This document shows positions 1 to 9,493 of a DNA stretch of 64,000 nucleotides, one piece after another; position 1 is the first letter of the stretch; every line of letters starts with the position of its first letter. Where the stretch lies: positions 248,001-312,000 of the forward strand of contig NZ_RIBP01000001.1 of assembly GCF_007273535.1 (NCBI RefSeq). The letters are read 5' to 3'. The notes under the pieces were generated by a model. It had not been told where the DNA came from and did no database searches. It saw only the letters and a program-made list of their open reading frames with translations. Position numbers and translations under genes: made by a program. This stretch comes from Niallia circulans (lineage in GTDB: Bacteria > Bacillota > Bacilli > Bacillales > Cytobacillaceae).

Positions 1-1023
1 TTAACAGCTCCTCAACAGTCGGCTCATTCTCGATAATATAACGTCGTACAAGTTGAGCATGCGTCTTACTGCGTACTTGCTGCTTTTCAGGCGGCAACAT
101 ATTTGCCGTTACAAAATCATTAAGCTTTAAATGACGAAGATTCAAGCCAATTATAGCTTCAAGGGCGTTGTGACGGCGTTCAATGGTTAAATGCTCATGT
201 GCTTTACGATGCATTTCTAATGCTTCTTCATATGTATCACCAATAAAGAAATACAGTCCAGGCAATAACCGAATATCATCTGCCGAACGACCTGCCTCAA
301 CTGCCCGTTTAGCAAATCATTGCGTAATTCAATGCCTACTTCTATATCTGGTGTGGCTGCAAAAATTGCATTCGATACTTTAGCAGCAAATTGTCTCCCT
401 GTGTCAGATGCTCCTGCTTGGAATAAAGGAATATCTCCAGCTGGATGCATAGGAATATTCAACGGTCCGTTAACATGAAAGAACTCTCCCTTATAATTAA
501 TTGGCTGCACCAGCTCCTTAATTTTCTCTAAATCACCATCTGTTTCAAGTGTTTCATAAGGATTACTATGCAAAAGCTGCTGAACAACTTCCTTACATTC
601 TGCGGCTTTTGCATAGCGTTCCTCAGAGGAAGGCATCTCCTCATTACTAAAATTATTTGCTCCGTCAATGGACGTTACCAGGTTCCAGCCTGCACGACCC
701 TCGCTAATCCAGTTTAAGGATTGTAATTGGCGTGCAATAATATAGGGTGGATTAAATGAGGTAGAAATGGTAGTTACTAAGCCGATATTTTTCGTTTCTC
801 TTGCAACTGTGGCCATTAAAAAGCTGGGATCTAAACCAACAGCTCCTTTTGTTTTAGCCATTAACTCAGGATGCGCTACTAAATAATCAGCCTTAAATAC
901 AAAATCTAATTTAGCTGCCTCAGCCCTCTGAGCAAATGCGATTTGCTCATCAATCAATGGCCCTTTCTGACCTTGTTTACTGTGCGCTGATAAATGAATG
1001 CCAATTACAAGATGTCTTTTCAT
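1..1023 (-). pseudogene. LLM-class flavin-dependent monooxygenase, frameshifted, 3' end beyond window
   Basis: The N-terminal ~235 residues read as a bacterial luciferase-like FMN monooxygenase of the NtaA/SnaA/DszA type: DPSFLMATVARET, a run like TTISTSFNPPYIIARQLQSLNWISEGRAGWN (key parts TSFNPPY and SEGRAGWN), and GDIPLFQAGASDTGR. Around 310-316 the frame breaks. The open frame runs off into LLNGQLRQ and stops near 217, while the next frame continues the family sequence (KRAVEAGRSADDIRLLPGL, then FFIGDTYEEALE) to the left edge of the window without a stop. A one-base loss explains it. The better start is ATG at 1023, because the in-frame codon at 1029 is TTG and lies too close to the GAAGGGAAG ribosome site. 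These enzymes usually attack desulfurisation, chelator or siderophore-like substrates with a partner flavin reductase. The Fur-type site upstream suggests a role in iron limitation. A sequencing error is the alternative to true decay. Confidence 0.8.
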
Positions 1024-1045
1024 TGTCAAACTACTTCCCTTCTTC

Positions 1046-1080
1046 TATATAATGATAATGATTCTCATTATCATTATATA
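1046..1080. promoter_or_regulatory. Fur box upstream of the flavin monooxygenase
   Basis: Two 16-base arms (TATATAATGATAATGA and its exact reverse complement) flank a 3-base TTC. The core ATGATAATGA-TTC-TCATTATCAT matches the classical Fur box of GATAAT repeats. It lies 23-57 bases before the ATG of the minus-strand monooxygenase, where a repressor would cover the promoter. Binding by Fur, rather than PerR or Zur, is inferred from the GATAAT pattern. Confidence 0.82.
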
Positions 1081-1756
1081 GTTTGATTTCTAATAACACA
1101 ATTGGAAAGAAATACAAGGAGGGTGTTTCGGATAGGGGAGAGGAACTTGGTTCTTAAGTTTTTTTGATTGATTAGTTGTATGACGGAATTTCCTAATCGA
1201 AATGATAACCAAATAGATTCAGCAGGGCAGGGTCTATTATTTTGTGACCTTGTTTGTATGATTTAAACCATAAACAGATAGAGCCACTATTGTAAGGGCC
1301 TAAGAGGAGCTTAGCGAAATAATTGTGGAATATTAAAAGAAATACTTCTTTGTAAAAACCAGTAATATCAACAGTTTATTTATAGTGTCTATATATAGTC
1401 ACTATAATGAAAATACTAATAGAATTTTTATCTTAATTTACTAAAAAACATCAGCTTTAAGCAAGTTTATTTAAGGGTGGTCGCTATGTTAAGACCCCAT
1501 TACTCACTCTTTACAACATGTAATTATTTGGTAATATAGTTGAAGAGAGAAGAGGATACCTTGTCTCACTCTATAACCAAAATCTTTTTTTAGGGGTGGA
1601 ACTTATTTGGAACAACTTACGTTATTGTTATGGGTATGAAAGTAATAGTGAGTAGTTTGTGGTTTAAGAACAAATGAATGTTAGGAGAAAAGCCGGAGCG
1701 ATTCACCTTGCTAGAGAAATAAGTTATTAATTACATAACCAATAAGGAGTTTATAC
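1081..1756. other. intergenic stretch without a recognisable gene
   Basis: AT-rich spacer between the Fur-controlled gene and a small membrane protein gene. No reading frame with a ribosome site and family signal was recognised, and there is no clear terminator hairpin. Confidence 0.5.
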
Positions 1757-2195
1757 ATGATAGCTATTCTAATTATTATGCCTGTATTATTAAATATATG
1801 GATAGTTTTATTCCAGTTAGATTCGGTTATTCCCCCTTTACTAGCCGCCGCAGCAGTTGGATTATACAAGGGCAATCAAATTGGTCCTGATATCAAAAGT
1901 ATCTTTAATATTGGGAAAGTGAATTACTCTTTAAGAAATCCGTTAAGAATGGTTGAGCTAATTTCTGCCATGTTGTTATCCCTCAGCACAGATATCTTAT
2001 CCATAGTTGATTATTTAAAGGATGGTTTGTCTTCAGACGATTTCCTTTTTTTTAGAAATCGTAATCACGTATTCAGGTATTTTTGGCTTCCTTTTATTTA
2101 GATTTTTATTTTTATATATTCTTCAAGATGAAGGTAAAGAGTCATTAAAGAGTTCGGGAAAAAAGAGGAACTCAAATGCAATGGAACACATTTGA
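1757..2195 (+). pseudogene. small multi-span membrane protein, frame broken at a T8 run
   Basis: ATG follows AAGGAG at good spacing. The open frame gives 114 residues with a hydrophobic N-terminus (MIAILIIMPVLLNIW), a PPLLAAAAVGLYKG helix and a third hydrophobic stretch, then ends in an implausible tail after FLFF. Removing one T from the run of eight T at about 2044-2051 opens the next frame (LEIVITYSGIFGFLLF, then RFLFLYILQDEGKES) and adds a strongly hydrophobic helix and a polar tail ending in NAMEHI at 2195. The restored protein would be about 145 residues. Family not recognised. The break could be a real mutation, a phase-variable homopolymer or a read error. Confidence 0.5.
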
Positions 2196-2218
2196 ATTAA
2201 CTAAAGCCTAAAATCTAT

Positions 2219-2263
2219 GAAAAATGTCTAAACCCATTATATAGAAGGGATTAGACATTTTCT
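2219..2263. terminator. rho-independent terminator
   Basis: The inverted repeat AAAATGTCTAAACCC / GGGATTAGACATTTT, followed by TCTTTT, closes transcription from the plus-strand gene. Read on the other strand it also ends in a T-rich run, so it may stop the metal transporter operon as well. Confidence 0.75.
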
Positions 2264-2335
2264 TTTCTGCGTATTTAAAAGAATAGTAATTATCACTCTT
2301 TTCATGCCTGTTTACTCAAAAGATGTTACTTTGAT

Positions 2336-3256
2336 TTAAGGAGTCAATCCTTCGATTACCTTATCTATATTCCATTTAATCATGGAGATATACGTATCTC
2401 CAGGTTCACCTTTTTTAGCGAGCGAGTCTGTGAAAATTTTTGAGTAAATTGGTACATTTGTTTCTTTAGATACGGTCTCCATTGTTTTTGGATTGACACT
2501 TGTTTCAACAAATAATGCTGGCACTTTTTCTGTATTAATTATGTCTATAATTCTATTCATTTGTTCTGGGGTACCTTGGCTGTCAGTATTAATTTCCCAG
2601 ATAAATGCAGATTCAAAGCCATATGCTTTGGCGAAGTATTTAAAAGCACCTTCACTTGTTACAAGAATGCGTTTTTCCTCGGGAATTTTAGCTATTTGTG
2701 TTCGTGCATATTGATCAATCTCTTCAAGCTCGGCGACATACTTTGTTTTATTTTGTAAATAGTATTCTTCATTGTCGGGATCAGCTTGAATGACTTGGTT
2801 GGTTATAACATCCACATACTTAATGGCATTTTGAATATCTAACCATGCATGGGGATCTTCTTGCGATTCTTTTCCTTTTTCACTTAGATAGATTGGTGTG
2901 ACCTCTTCTGTGACAGGAAAAGCTACGTCCGTTTTATCGGTAACCTTCAGAAGATCTTGAAACCAGCCTTTCCCAGTTTCCAGGTTTAATCCATTATAAA
3001 AAACCAAATCTGCTTCAGATACCTTTTTAGTATCATCTGGCAACGGATCATACATGTGCGGATCTGTTCCAATTGGAACCAAACTGTTAACTTCTGCTTT
3101 ATCACCAGTAATATTTTTGACCATATCCGCAATAATAGAATATGTCGCAACAATTTTAATGGTTTTATCATCCGTTGAGGTAGTTTGTTCTCCGTTAGAA
3201 CAAGCCGAAAGTACAAGAATCATAGTAGCGATTATTCCAAGCATCATTTTTTTCAA
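2336..3256 (-). CDS. mntA: manganese-type ABC transporter substrate-binding lipoprotein
   Basis: Captures a divalent metal outside the membrane and hands it to the permease encoded just upstream. It is a 306-residue TroA/ZnuA-fold protein with a lipoprotein signal (LVLSACSNG, lipid Cys about residue 19). Likely ligands are His in GTDPHMYDP, His in DPHAWLD, Glu in VTSEGAFKYF and Asp in KIFTDSLA. This His-His-Glu-Asp set, together with FIWEINTDSQGTPEQ, is the pattern of Mn binders such as PsaA/MntC; zinc members carry a third His and a His-rich loop, which is absent here. The start is TTG at 3256 behind GGGTAGG. It overlaps the permease stop by four bases, so the genes are translationally coupled. 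The metal is inferred, not shown. Confidence 0.9.
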   Translation of the reverse strand: MKKMMLGIIATMILVLSACSNGEQTTSTDDKTIKIVATYSIIADMVKNITGDKAEVNSLVPIGTDPHMYDPLPDDTKKVSEADLVFYNGLNLETGKGWFQDLLKVTDKTDVAFPVTEEVTPIYLSEKGKESQEDPHAWLDIQNAIKYVDVITNQVIQADPDNEEYYLQNKTKYVAELEEIDQYARTQIAKIPEEKRILVTSEGAFKYFAKAYGFESAFIWEINTDSQGTPEQMNRIIDIINTEKVPALFVETSVNPKTMETVSKETNVPIYSKIFTDSLAKKGEPGDTYISMIKWNIDKVIEGLTP

Positions 3257-4095
3257 TTTAATAACCTACCCTTCGTAAAAAAGTTGTTTTTTGGAGAAAG
3301 AATAAACGAAATCGCAAAGCCTGTTACACCGACCAACACAATCGTGGCACTCGTTGGCAAATTAAATCTGAAGCTAATCCAAACACCTACAACACCAGAA
3401 AGTGCGCCATAGAGAGAGGCGAAAACAATCATATGAAATAGCTTTTTGGTCCATAAATAAGATGTTGCGGCTGGAATGACGAGCATGGCAATGACCAAAA
3501 CTATTCCGACTTGTGATAAAAAGGAAACAGTCACAAAGGAGAGTAGTGTCATAAGCAAATAGTGATAGAAAGTGGTGTTGAGACCAGCTCCTTTTGAAAC
3601 AATCGGATCAAAAGAGCTGATGAGTAGTTCTTTGTAAAATAAAGTAACTATTCCGATAACGACTAGCATAATGATGAAAGCTTGAGTTATTTCAGAGTTT
3701 GGAACTGCTAAAATATTTCCAAATAAAATATGGGTTAAATCAAGTCCGCTTCGTGCGAATGTAATGAGCACAATGCCTAGCGCAAAAAACGAACTTAAGA
3801 TAATACCGATAGAGGTATCACTTTTAATTGTGCTTCGATTCGTTATGAATTGAATTAAAATAGCCGCAAGTAAACCAAACACGGAAGCACCAAATAAAAT
3901 GTTAATCCCCAATATATAAGAAATGGCGACACCTGGTAATACCGCATGAGAAAGTGCATCCCCCATTAAGGACATCTTCCTAAGTACAATGAAACTTCCT
4001 AAAACGCCTGAAACAATCCCAAGAATAATGGAGGACAAGCCTGCATTCAATGCATAAGTAGGAATATTCAGTGCATTACTTAAAAATTCAATCAT
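3253..4095 (-). CDS. mntC: metal ABC transporter permease (ABC-3 family)
   Basis: 280-residue integral membrane protein of the ABC-3/ZnuB-TroC family with about eight or nine hydrophobic helices. It forms the pore of the Mn/Zn importer. Family landmarks seen are GDALSHAVLPGVAISY near residues 45-60, DLTHILFGNILAV, and FVTVSFLSQVGIVLVIAMLVIPAATSYL (key parts VGIVLV and MLVIPAATSY). The start overlaps the end of the ATPase gene by eight bases and the stop overlaps the lipoprotein start, so ATPase, permease and binding protein form one coupled operon on the minus strand. Confidence 0.92.
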   Translation of the reverse strand: MIEFLSNALNIPTYALNAGLSSIILGIVSGVLGSFIVLRKMSLMGDALSHAVLPGVAISYILGINILFGASVFGLLAAILIQFITNRSTIKSDTSIGIILSSFFALGIVLITFARSGLDLTHILFGNILAVPNSEITQAFIIMLVVIGIVTLFYKELLISSFDPIVSKGAGLNTTFYHYLLMTLLSFVTVSFLSQVGIVLVIAMLVIPAATSYLWTKKLFHMIVFASLYGALSGVVGVWISFRFNLPTSATIVLVGVTGFAISFILSPKNNFFTKGRLLN

Positions 4096-4837
4096 GATGA
4101 CTGTTGTCTCCTATCCCTTTAATTTGGATGCTTCCTAATGAAGAGCCATATGCAGCTTTGATGTTTTCCGTTGTGAAGGTTGTTGTTATATCGCCAAAAG
4201 CAATCAGCTTCTTGTTAAAAATCATTATTTTATCAAAGTATTCCTCCACTTCATGTAAATCATGGTGTACCACAAGTATAGTTTTTCCTTGCTTTTTCAA
4301 CTTTTTAAGAAGCTGTACGATAATTTTTTCGCTCACTAAATCGATACCAACAAACGGTTCATCTAGGAAAAATATGTCTGCTTTTTGAGCCAATGCCCGA
4401 GCTATAAATACTCTTTGCAGTTGACCACCAGACAAATTACCGATTTGTTTGTCAGCAAGATCGCTAATTTCCACCATGTCCATACAGCGCTCCACTTGCT
4501 CTTTTTCCTTTTTTCCGGGACGACGGAACAGTTTAAGTTTGGGATAGGTTCCAGTTAAAATCGTTTCCCTAACAGTAATAGGAAAAGTTAGATCCACTTC
4601 ACTTTTTTGTGGAACATAGGCGATATCTTTTTTTGACAGAGAAATAGGCGAATCATTCACTAGAATAGTCCCACTGCTTTTTTTTATGATTCCCAATAAA
4701 GCTTTAAGAAAGGTGGATTTACCTGCACCGTTAGGTCCAATAATTCCGATGGAGTACCCTAAGGGAATATCAATATGAACGTCTTGAAGTGCGTGATTGC
4801 CGAAATAGTCAACATTCAGTTCCTTTACACTTAACAT
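4088..4837 (-). CDS. mntB: metal ABC transporter ATP-binding protein
   Basis: Energises the metal importer. Landmarks are Walker A GPNGAGKST (about residues 35-43), Q-loop YVPQKSEVD, signature LSGGQLQRV, Walker B IFFLDEPF and H-loop VVHHD. The frame is open to 4876, but AAAGGAGG sits inside the upstream part, so the ATG at 4837 (MLSVKELNVDYFG) is chosen; it gives 249 residues, normal for MntB/ZnuC proteins. First gene of the operon, followed by permease and lipoprotein with overlaps. Confidence 0.92.
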   Translation of the reverse strand: MLSVKELNVDYFGNHALQDVHIDIPLGYSIGIIGPNGAGKSTFLKALLGIIKKSSGTILVNDSPISLSKKDIAYVPQKSEVDLTFPITVRETILTGTYPKLKLFRRPGKKEKEQVERCMDMVEISDLADKQIGNLSGGQLQRVFIARALAQKADIFFLDEPFVGIDLVSEKIIVQLLKKLKKQGKTILVVHHDLHEVEEYFDKIMIFNKKLIAFGDITTTFTTENIKAAYGSSLGSIQIKGIGDNSHHD

Positions 4838-4861
4838 TTTTCCATACATCCTCCTTTTGAT

Positions 4862-4910
4862 TTGAATTAATTTCAATTAATTATATTGCTTAGAGTCAAA
4901 ATATATGCAA
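4862..4910 (-). promoter_or_regulatory. candidate promoter and operator of the metal transporter operon
   Basis: On the minus strand TATAAT (4885-4880) lies 19 bases after TTGCAT (4910-4905), a slightly long sigma-A spacing. The -10 overlaps a near-palindrome of two AATTAATT halves (4865-4882), similar in style to operators of DtxR/MntR-type repressors in front of Mn importers. No experimental support; the exact operator is uncertain. Confidence 0.4.
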
Positions 4911-5316
4911 AAGTGACAAAAAGTTTCCCCTGTGCAAAAATAATTCCTGTAACCAATATAAATTTTGTTGAATATTATTGTCAAGAATTATGGGTGTTTA
5001 TTCTGATAATTTTTTATTTTATGGGTTTATTGGTCTGTTAGTCATATTTAATAGAAGCGTTGCATGGGTGATAGGGTACCCTCTTATTTTCTAAGGATTT
5101 TAAGAGCGCAAGTGACGATTAATTTTTAAACAAACGTCAAACCAAAGAGTTTTTATGTTTATAAGATAAATTTTTTATCGAATATAGATTTAAAAAAAGG
5201 TTCCTCAACTTGAAAAAGATGGTTACTATATGAAGTGGGTTCTATGTGGACACACAAAAAACATACATGTCACTTAAGTTATTAATAAACTGTGGAATGA
5301 TATAAAGGAGTAAAAC
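4911..5316. other. divergent intergenic region before the kinase gene
   Basis: About 400 bases between the metal operon and the two-component system. No gene or strong hairpin seen. The kinase start has a usable AAAGGAG site at its right end. Confidence 0.5.
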
Positions 5317-7059
5317 ATGAGAAAACGCGGTATCACTGTAAAATTATTCGCAATAACAGCAATATTTTTTTTGGCGTTTTACGCCATGATTATGATATTT
5401 CAGCTATTATTCTTTGATCGTTTTTATCAGCATCATAAAACGAAAGAAGCAGCTGAGCACCTGCATCAATTAGCAGAAGGTTATGTGAAAGAATCTTGGA
5501 GCGAAGCAGAATTTATAAAACAGACATTTTCTTACATGAGAGTAACAAAAAGTCCGGTAACAGTTGTTGATGCAGAAGGTTTTCAGTTAGTTCAGGATCC
5601 GTTTAATATCATGGTTGAAACAGAAGATGGAGCTGTAATAGAAGTATCGCTTTCCTTGCTTGTCGCAAATTATGGAAAACAGGTGCAAGCATTGAATTTC
5701 AGAAATGGAGATACATTGATTGTCGAAGGAGAAATAGATGACGGAGATTCTTCTGTCATTTATCCATCAGTTATCCATAAGGATAAATTTAGTGTTGGTG
5801 AAGACCCTGACGATGATGAGGTGAGAATCGAAGGCAAAATAAAAAGCGTTTCGCTGCCTAAGGATGGAATGATCAATAGAGGACTCGGTATTCTTTATGA
5901 TGCACTTTTGGAATGGTTTCCGCTAAAGGAAGAGCAGATAAAGCAGCTTTCTGATGGAGAAAGCTTGCAGTTGAACTGGGTAGAGTCATGGAGTGGAAAA
6001 CATAATTTAGTACTCATTGAGCCAATAAAAAAAGACGGGGAAATGCAATTTATGTTCTCTGTCACATCTATACAGGAAATCAAAGATACGAATGAAGCAC
6101 TTCGAATGTTTTATGTGTATATTGGGGTTGCAGGCTTCATTCTCATTATTTTACTGTCATTGTTTTTCTCGCGTATTGTTAGCAGACCACTGATAAAGCT
6201 TAATGAAATGGCAAAAAAAATGGTTAATCTTGACTTCTCGTTAGTGAAACCAATTCAGCAGAAGGATGAGCTGGGGAGTCTTTCGAACAATATGCTTGTT
6301 ATGGCAAAAAATCTGGATGTTGCCTTAAACGACTTGAAGCAAGCCAATAAAAAGCTGAAAGAGGATATGAAAAAACGGGAGCAGATGGAAAAGGAGCAGC
6401 GCGAGTTTTTCGAGCATGCATCACATGAATTGAAGACGCCGCTGAGTATTGTCAAAAGCTTTGCAGAAGGATTGCAGGATGGTGTCAGTCCTGATAAACA
6501 TGACCATTATGTGGAAGTAATCATTGAGGAATCAGAAAAGATGGAAGTGCTGATAAAGGATATGCTGGATTTGGCTAAGTTGGAGAATGGTGCGATTAAA
6601 CTAAGAAAAACATCCTTTTTGCTCAGTGAAATGATTGAGGTTTTGGCATATAAACTATATTGCATCGCGCAAGAGAAAAACGTTGTGATTGAAATCATGC
6701 CAAAGAACGAACAGCATATTTTGGCGGATTATGAGTGGATGGAGCGAGTTATGCAAAATCTTCTTATAAATGCGGTACGACACAGCGAGCCTAATTCAGT
6801 TATTGTGATTCGCATCGGTTTGGATCAGAAAAATGGCGGCAGTATTTTTGAAATTGAAAACAAAGGCACACAAATACCGAAAGAGCATTTAGAGAATATT
6901 TGGAAACGGTTCTATCGAACTGAATCTTCACGAAGCCGAATGACTGGTGGTACAGGATTAGGGCTGGCGATTGTTCAGCAGATTCTTAATCTGCATGGCT
7001 TTCATTACGGAGCAGAAAATATGCCTGACGGTATGCGTTTCTTCGTTCGATTCAAATAA
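5317..7059 (+). CDS. sensor histidine kinase of the dlt-linked two-component system
   Basis: Membrane kinase, 580 residues. There is one membrane span near residues 9-31, an extracytoplasmic sensor region of about 230 residues rich in Asp and Glu, a second span near 262-283, and a HAMP-like linker (SRPLIKLNEMAKKM). The HisKA H-box is FFEHASHELKTPLS with phospho-His near residue 370, and the ATPase domain has N-box QNLLINAVRHS and G-box GTGLGLAIV. The start follows AAAGGAG. The response regulator follows after about 75 bases and then dltXABCD on the same strand. By analogy with the DltRS system located before dlt in streptococci, the pair may sense envelope stress or cationic peptides and drive D-alanylation. 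The signal cannot be read from the sequence. Confidence 0.9.
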   Translation: MRKRGITVKLFAITAIFFLAFYAMIMIFQLLFFDRFYQHHKTKEAAEHLHQLAEGYVKESWSEAEFIKQTFSYMRVTKSPVTVVDAEGFQLVQDPFNIMVETEDGAVIEVSLSLLVANYGKQVQALNFRNGDTLIVEGEIDDGDSSVIYPSVIHKDKFSVGEDPDDDEVRIEGKIKSVSLPKDGMINRGLGILYDALLEWFPLKEEQIKQLSDGESLQLNWVESWSGKHNLVLIEPIKKDGEMQFMFSVTSIQEIKDTNEALRMFYVYIGVAGFILIILLSLFFSRIVSRPLIKLNEMAKKMVNLDFSLVKPIQQKDELGSLSNNMLVMAKNLDVALNDLKQANKKLKEDMKKREQMEKEQREFFEHASHELKTPLSIVKSFAEGLQDGVSPDKHDHYVEVIIEESEKMEVLIKDMLDLAKLENGAIKLRKTSFLLSEMIEVLAYKLYCIAQEKNVVIEIMPKNEQHILADYEWMERVMQNLLINAVRHSEPNSVIVIRIGLDQKNGGSIFEIENKGTQIPKEHLENIWKRFYRTESSRSRMTGGTGLGLAIVQQILNLHGFHYGAENMPDGMRFFVRFK

Positions 7060-7135
7060 TGGGAAATATTTCTTAATGGACACATGAAAGACATATGACT
7101 TTGTTAATATTTACAAATTGGAAGGAAGGTTCGCG

Positions 7136-7807
7136 ATGGGGAAGAAGGTATTGCTTGTCGAGGATGAAGTGAGAATCCGCGAAGTTGTAGCCGATTATTT
7201 CAAGAAGGACGGCTGGGAAGTATATGAAACGGATAATGGAAGCAGTGCAATGGACTGGTTTGATGCCGTTTTTCCGGATCTAATCATTCTTGATATTATG
7301 ATGCCGCAAATGGATGGATTTGCTGTCACAAAACAGGTGCGAATGAGGTCTGGTGTACCGATTATTCTTCTGACAGCGAAGTCCAGTGACGATGATAAAA
7401 TTCAGGGATTTGAACTTGGGGCAGATGAGTATGTTACAAAGCCATTCAGTCCCAAAGTATTGGTAGCACGAGCTAATTCATTAATGAAGCGGGCAATTGA
7501 ACAGTACCGGCCGACTGGACATATGGTTAGGTTTGGCGAAGCTGTCATTAATATGAAGTCCCATCAGCTTCAGCTTGAGGGCCAACAAGTCGAATTAGCG
7601 CCAAAGGAATATGACTTATTAGTGTTTCTACTTCAGCATAAAAATATTGTCCTTGCACGCGAAACAATTTTGAATCACGTATGGGGTTTAGACTTCGACG
7701 GTGATAGTCGAGTTGTTGATACACATATTAAGAAGCTAAGAGCTAAATTAAGCGGCGAATCACATCATATTCGGACTGTTATAGGAACAGGCTATAAATT
7801 TGAATGA
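7136..7807 (+). CDS. OmpR/PhoB-family response regulator upstream of dlt
   Basis: 223-residue regulator. The receiver domain has acidic pocket EDE, phospho-acceptor Asp near residue 53 (LIILDIMMPQMDG), Thr and Lys at LLTAKS and YVTKPF, then a winged-helix DNA-binding domain (ELAPKEYDLLVFLLQH and DSRVVDTHIKKLRAKL). The start is ATG at 7136 after GGAAGGAAGG; an upstream in-frame TTG at 7118 is part of that ribosome site. Paired with the kinase upstream. The dltX start is only about 20 bases downstream, so read-through into dlt is likely and the system may be co-transcribed with its target. Confidence 0.92.
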   Translation: MGKKVLLVEDEVRIREVVADYFKKDGWEVYETDNGSSAMDWFDAVFPDLIILDIMMPQMDGFAVTKQVRMRSGVPIILLTAKSSDDDKIQGFELGADEYVTKPFSPKVLVARANSLMKRAIEQYRPTGHMVRFGEAVINMKSHQLQLEGQQVELAPKEYDLLVFLLQHKNIVLARETILNHVWGLDFDGDSRVVDTHIKKLRAKLSGESHHIRTVIGTGYKFE

Positions 7808-7827
7808 AATGGATGGAGGGAGAGAAG

Positions 7828-7974
7828 ATGAATAAGCTAAAACAGCTGTATACGCACACGAGTATCCGATTCGTATTACATACATGCTTTTATTTAGCAA
7901 TTCTTGTTACCTTGTTCTTAATGTACGGCTTCCATACGGCCAATACAGGCAACTATATTTATAATGATTTCTAA
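7828..7974 (+). CDS. dltX: DltX, small membrane protein of teichoic acid D-alanylation
   Basis: 48 residues with one hydrophobic helix (FVLHTCFYLAILVTLFLMYG) and a C-terminal GNYIYNDF, the conserved tail of DltX proteins. DltX sits in the membrane and helps transfer of D-Ala from DltC through DltB/DltD. The ribosome site GGAGGGAGAGAAG precedes ATG. It lies between the response regulator and dltA with 16 bases to the dltA start, the usual place. Confidence 0.88.
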   Translation: MNKLKQLYTHTSIRFVLHTCFYLAILVTLFLMYGFHTANTGNYIYNDF

Positions 7975-7990
7975 ATGGAGAAGATAAAAA

Positions 7991-9493
7991 ATGAAACTTT
8001 TAACGCGTATTGCGCAGCATGCGGCAACAAAACCGGAACATACAGCATATCGGACAAATGACCAGGTTCTTAACTATAAATTGCTTTGGGACAAATCGGG
8101 CAGACTAGCTAGCTTAATCCATGCCATGCAGTTCGACCGACAGACTCCAGTTGTAGTATATGGTCACATGGGAATTAATATGCCGATAGCATTCCTAGCA
8201 TGTGTACAGGCAGGCTATTCTTATATACCGGTTGATACATCCATTCCATTGGAACGGGTGCGTCTTATCGTCGAAAAGTCTGGTGCAGCATTAGTAATTA
8301 ATACAACAGATAGCAAGCTGGATGTTGTTAGTGTTCCAGTTTTACAAATATCTGAACTGAAGATGGAACAACAAGAGCCTATAAGTCGTGAGTATTGGGT
8401 TAAGAATGATGAAGTTTTTTACATTATTTATACATCTGGCAGTACTGGAAATCCAAAAGGTGTGCAAATAACTGCAGCAAATTTGCAATCCTTTACCGAT
8501 TGGATGACAAATGACTTTCCTTTAGATGAAGGCAAAGTATTTTTAAATCAGGCACCTTTCTCCTTTGATTTATCTGTAATGGACTTTTATCCTGCTCTTC
8601 AAAGCGGCGGTTCCATTCATACATTGGAGAAAGAGGTAATCAATAAGCCGAAGGTATTATTCGAAAACTTGAGTCGGTCTAGTTTGCAAATCTGGACTTC
8701 GACACCATCCTTCGTGCAAATGTGCTTTCCAAATCCGGACTTTAATCAAACGATGCTTCCTGAGCTTGAGGTATTCCTTTTCTGTGGGGAAGTACTACCA
8801 TTAGCTGTAGCCAAAGAACTGAAAGCACGTTTTCCACAAGCAAGGATTTTTAATACTTATGGGCCAACCGAAGCAACTGTTGCTATAACGTCTATTGAAA
8901 TTACCGAAGAATTACTTAAAAAAGAGAAGGCACTGCCAGTAGGCTACCCAAAAGCTGATATGCGAATTATAGTTGTAGACGAATTCGATAATATCTTGCC
9001 AGAAGGACAAAAGGGAGAGCTTATTCTTGCCGGGCCAAGCGTATCAAAAGGCTATTTAGGTGAGCCGCTGCTGACAGAAAAGGCATTTGGCAAGATAAAC
9101 GAAATGAATGCTTATCGTACTGGTGATGCCGGCTTGATTGAGGATGGAATGGTGTACTGCCAAGGCAGACTTGATTTTCAAATAAAGCTGCATGGCTATC
9201 GGATGGAGCTTGAAGAAATTGAGTTCCACCTTAACCAGTCAGATTATATTCAGGCAGCCATTATTATCCCTCATGCACCAAATGAAGAAATTGAATATTT
9301 GATTGCAGCAGTCGTACCTGCAGCTCATGAATTTGACAAGGAATACAAACTGACAGCCGCTATTCGGAAAGATCTTGCTTTGCGCTTGCCGGCATATATG
9401 ATACCACGTAAATTCACGTATCATACTGCTATGCCAATGACAATGAACGGAAAAGCAGACCGGAAGAAATTGAAGGAAGAGGTATTCGCATGA
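7991..9493 (+). CDS. dltA: D-alanine--D-alanyl carrier protein ligase
   Basis: Activates D-Ala with ATP and loads it on the DltC phosphopantetheine arm in the cytosol. At 500 residues it matches family length. Adenylation motifs are IIYTSGSTGNPKGV (about 143-156), FNTYGPTEATVA, ELILAGPSVSKGYLG, YRTGDAG, QGRLDFQIKLHGYRMEL and the final Lys in NGKADRKKL. The stop overlaps the dltB start by four bases, indicating coupling. Confidence 0.96.
   Translation: MKLLTRIAQHAATKPEHTAYRTNDQVLNYKLLWDKSGRLASLIHAMQFDRQTPVVVYGHMGINMPIAFLACVQAGYSYIPVDTSIPLERVRLIVEKSGAALVINTTDSKLDVVSVPVLQISELKMEQQEPISREYWVKNDEVFYIIYTSGSTGNPKGVQITAANLQSFTDWMTNDFPLDEGKVFLNQAPFSFDLSVMDFYPALQSGGSIHTLEKEVINKPKVLFENLSRSSLQIWTSTPSFVQMCFPNPDFNQTMLPELEVFLFCGEVLPLAVAKELKARFPQARIFNTYGPTEATVAITSIEITEELLKKEKALPVGYPKADMRIIVVDEFDNILPEGQKGELILAGPSVSKGYLGEPLLTEKAFGKINEMNAYRTGDAGLIEDGMVYCQGRLDFQIKLHGYRMELEEIEFHLNQSDYIQAAIIIPHAPNEEIEYLIAAVVPAAHEFDKEYKLTAAIRKDLALRLPAYMIPRKFTYHTAMPMTMNGKADRKKLKEEVFA

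Noticed and set aside
2336..4837. Reading the ABC importer as the zinc importer (znuABC) partner of adcA
   Set aside because: The binding protein has the Glu/Asp metal set and FIWEIN segment of Mn binders, no His-rich loop, and no Zur box was found before the operon.
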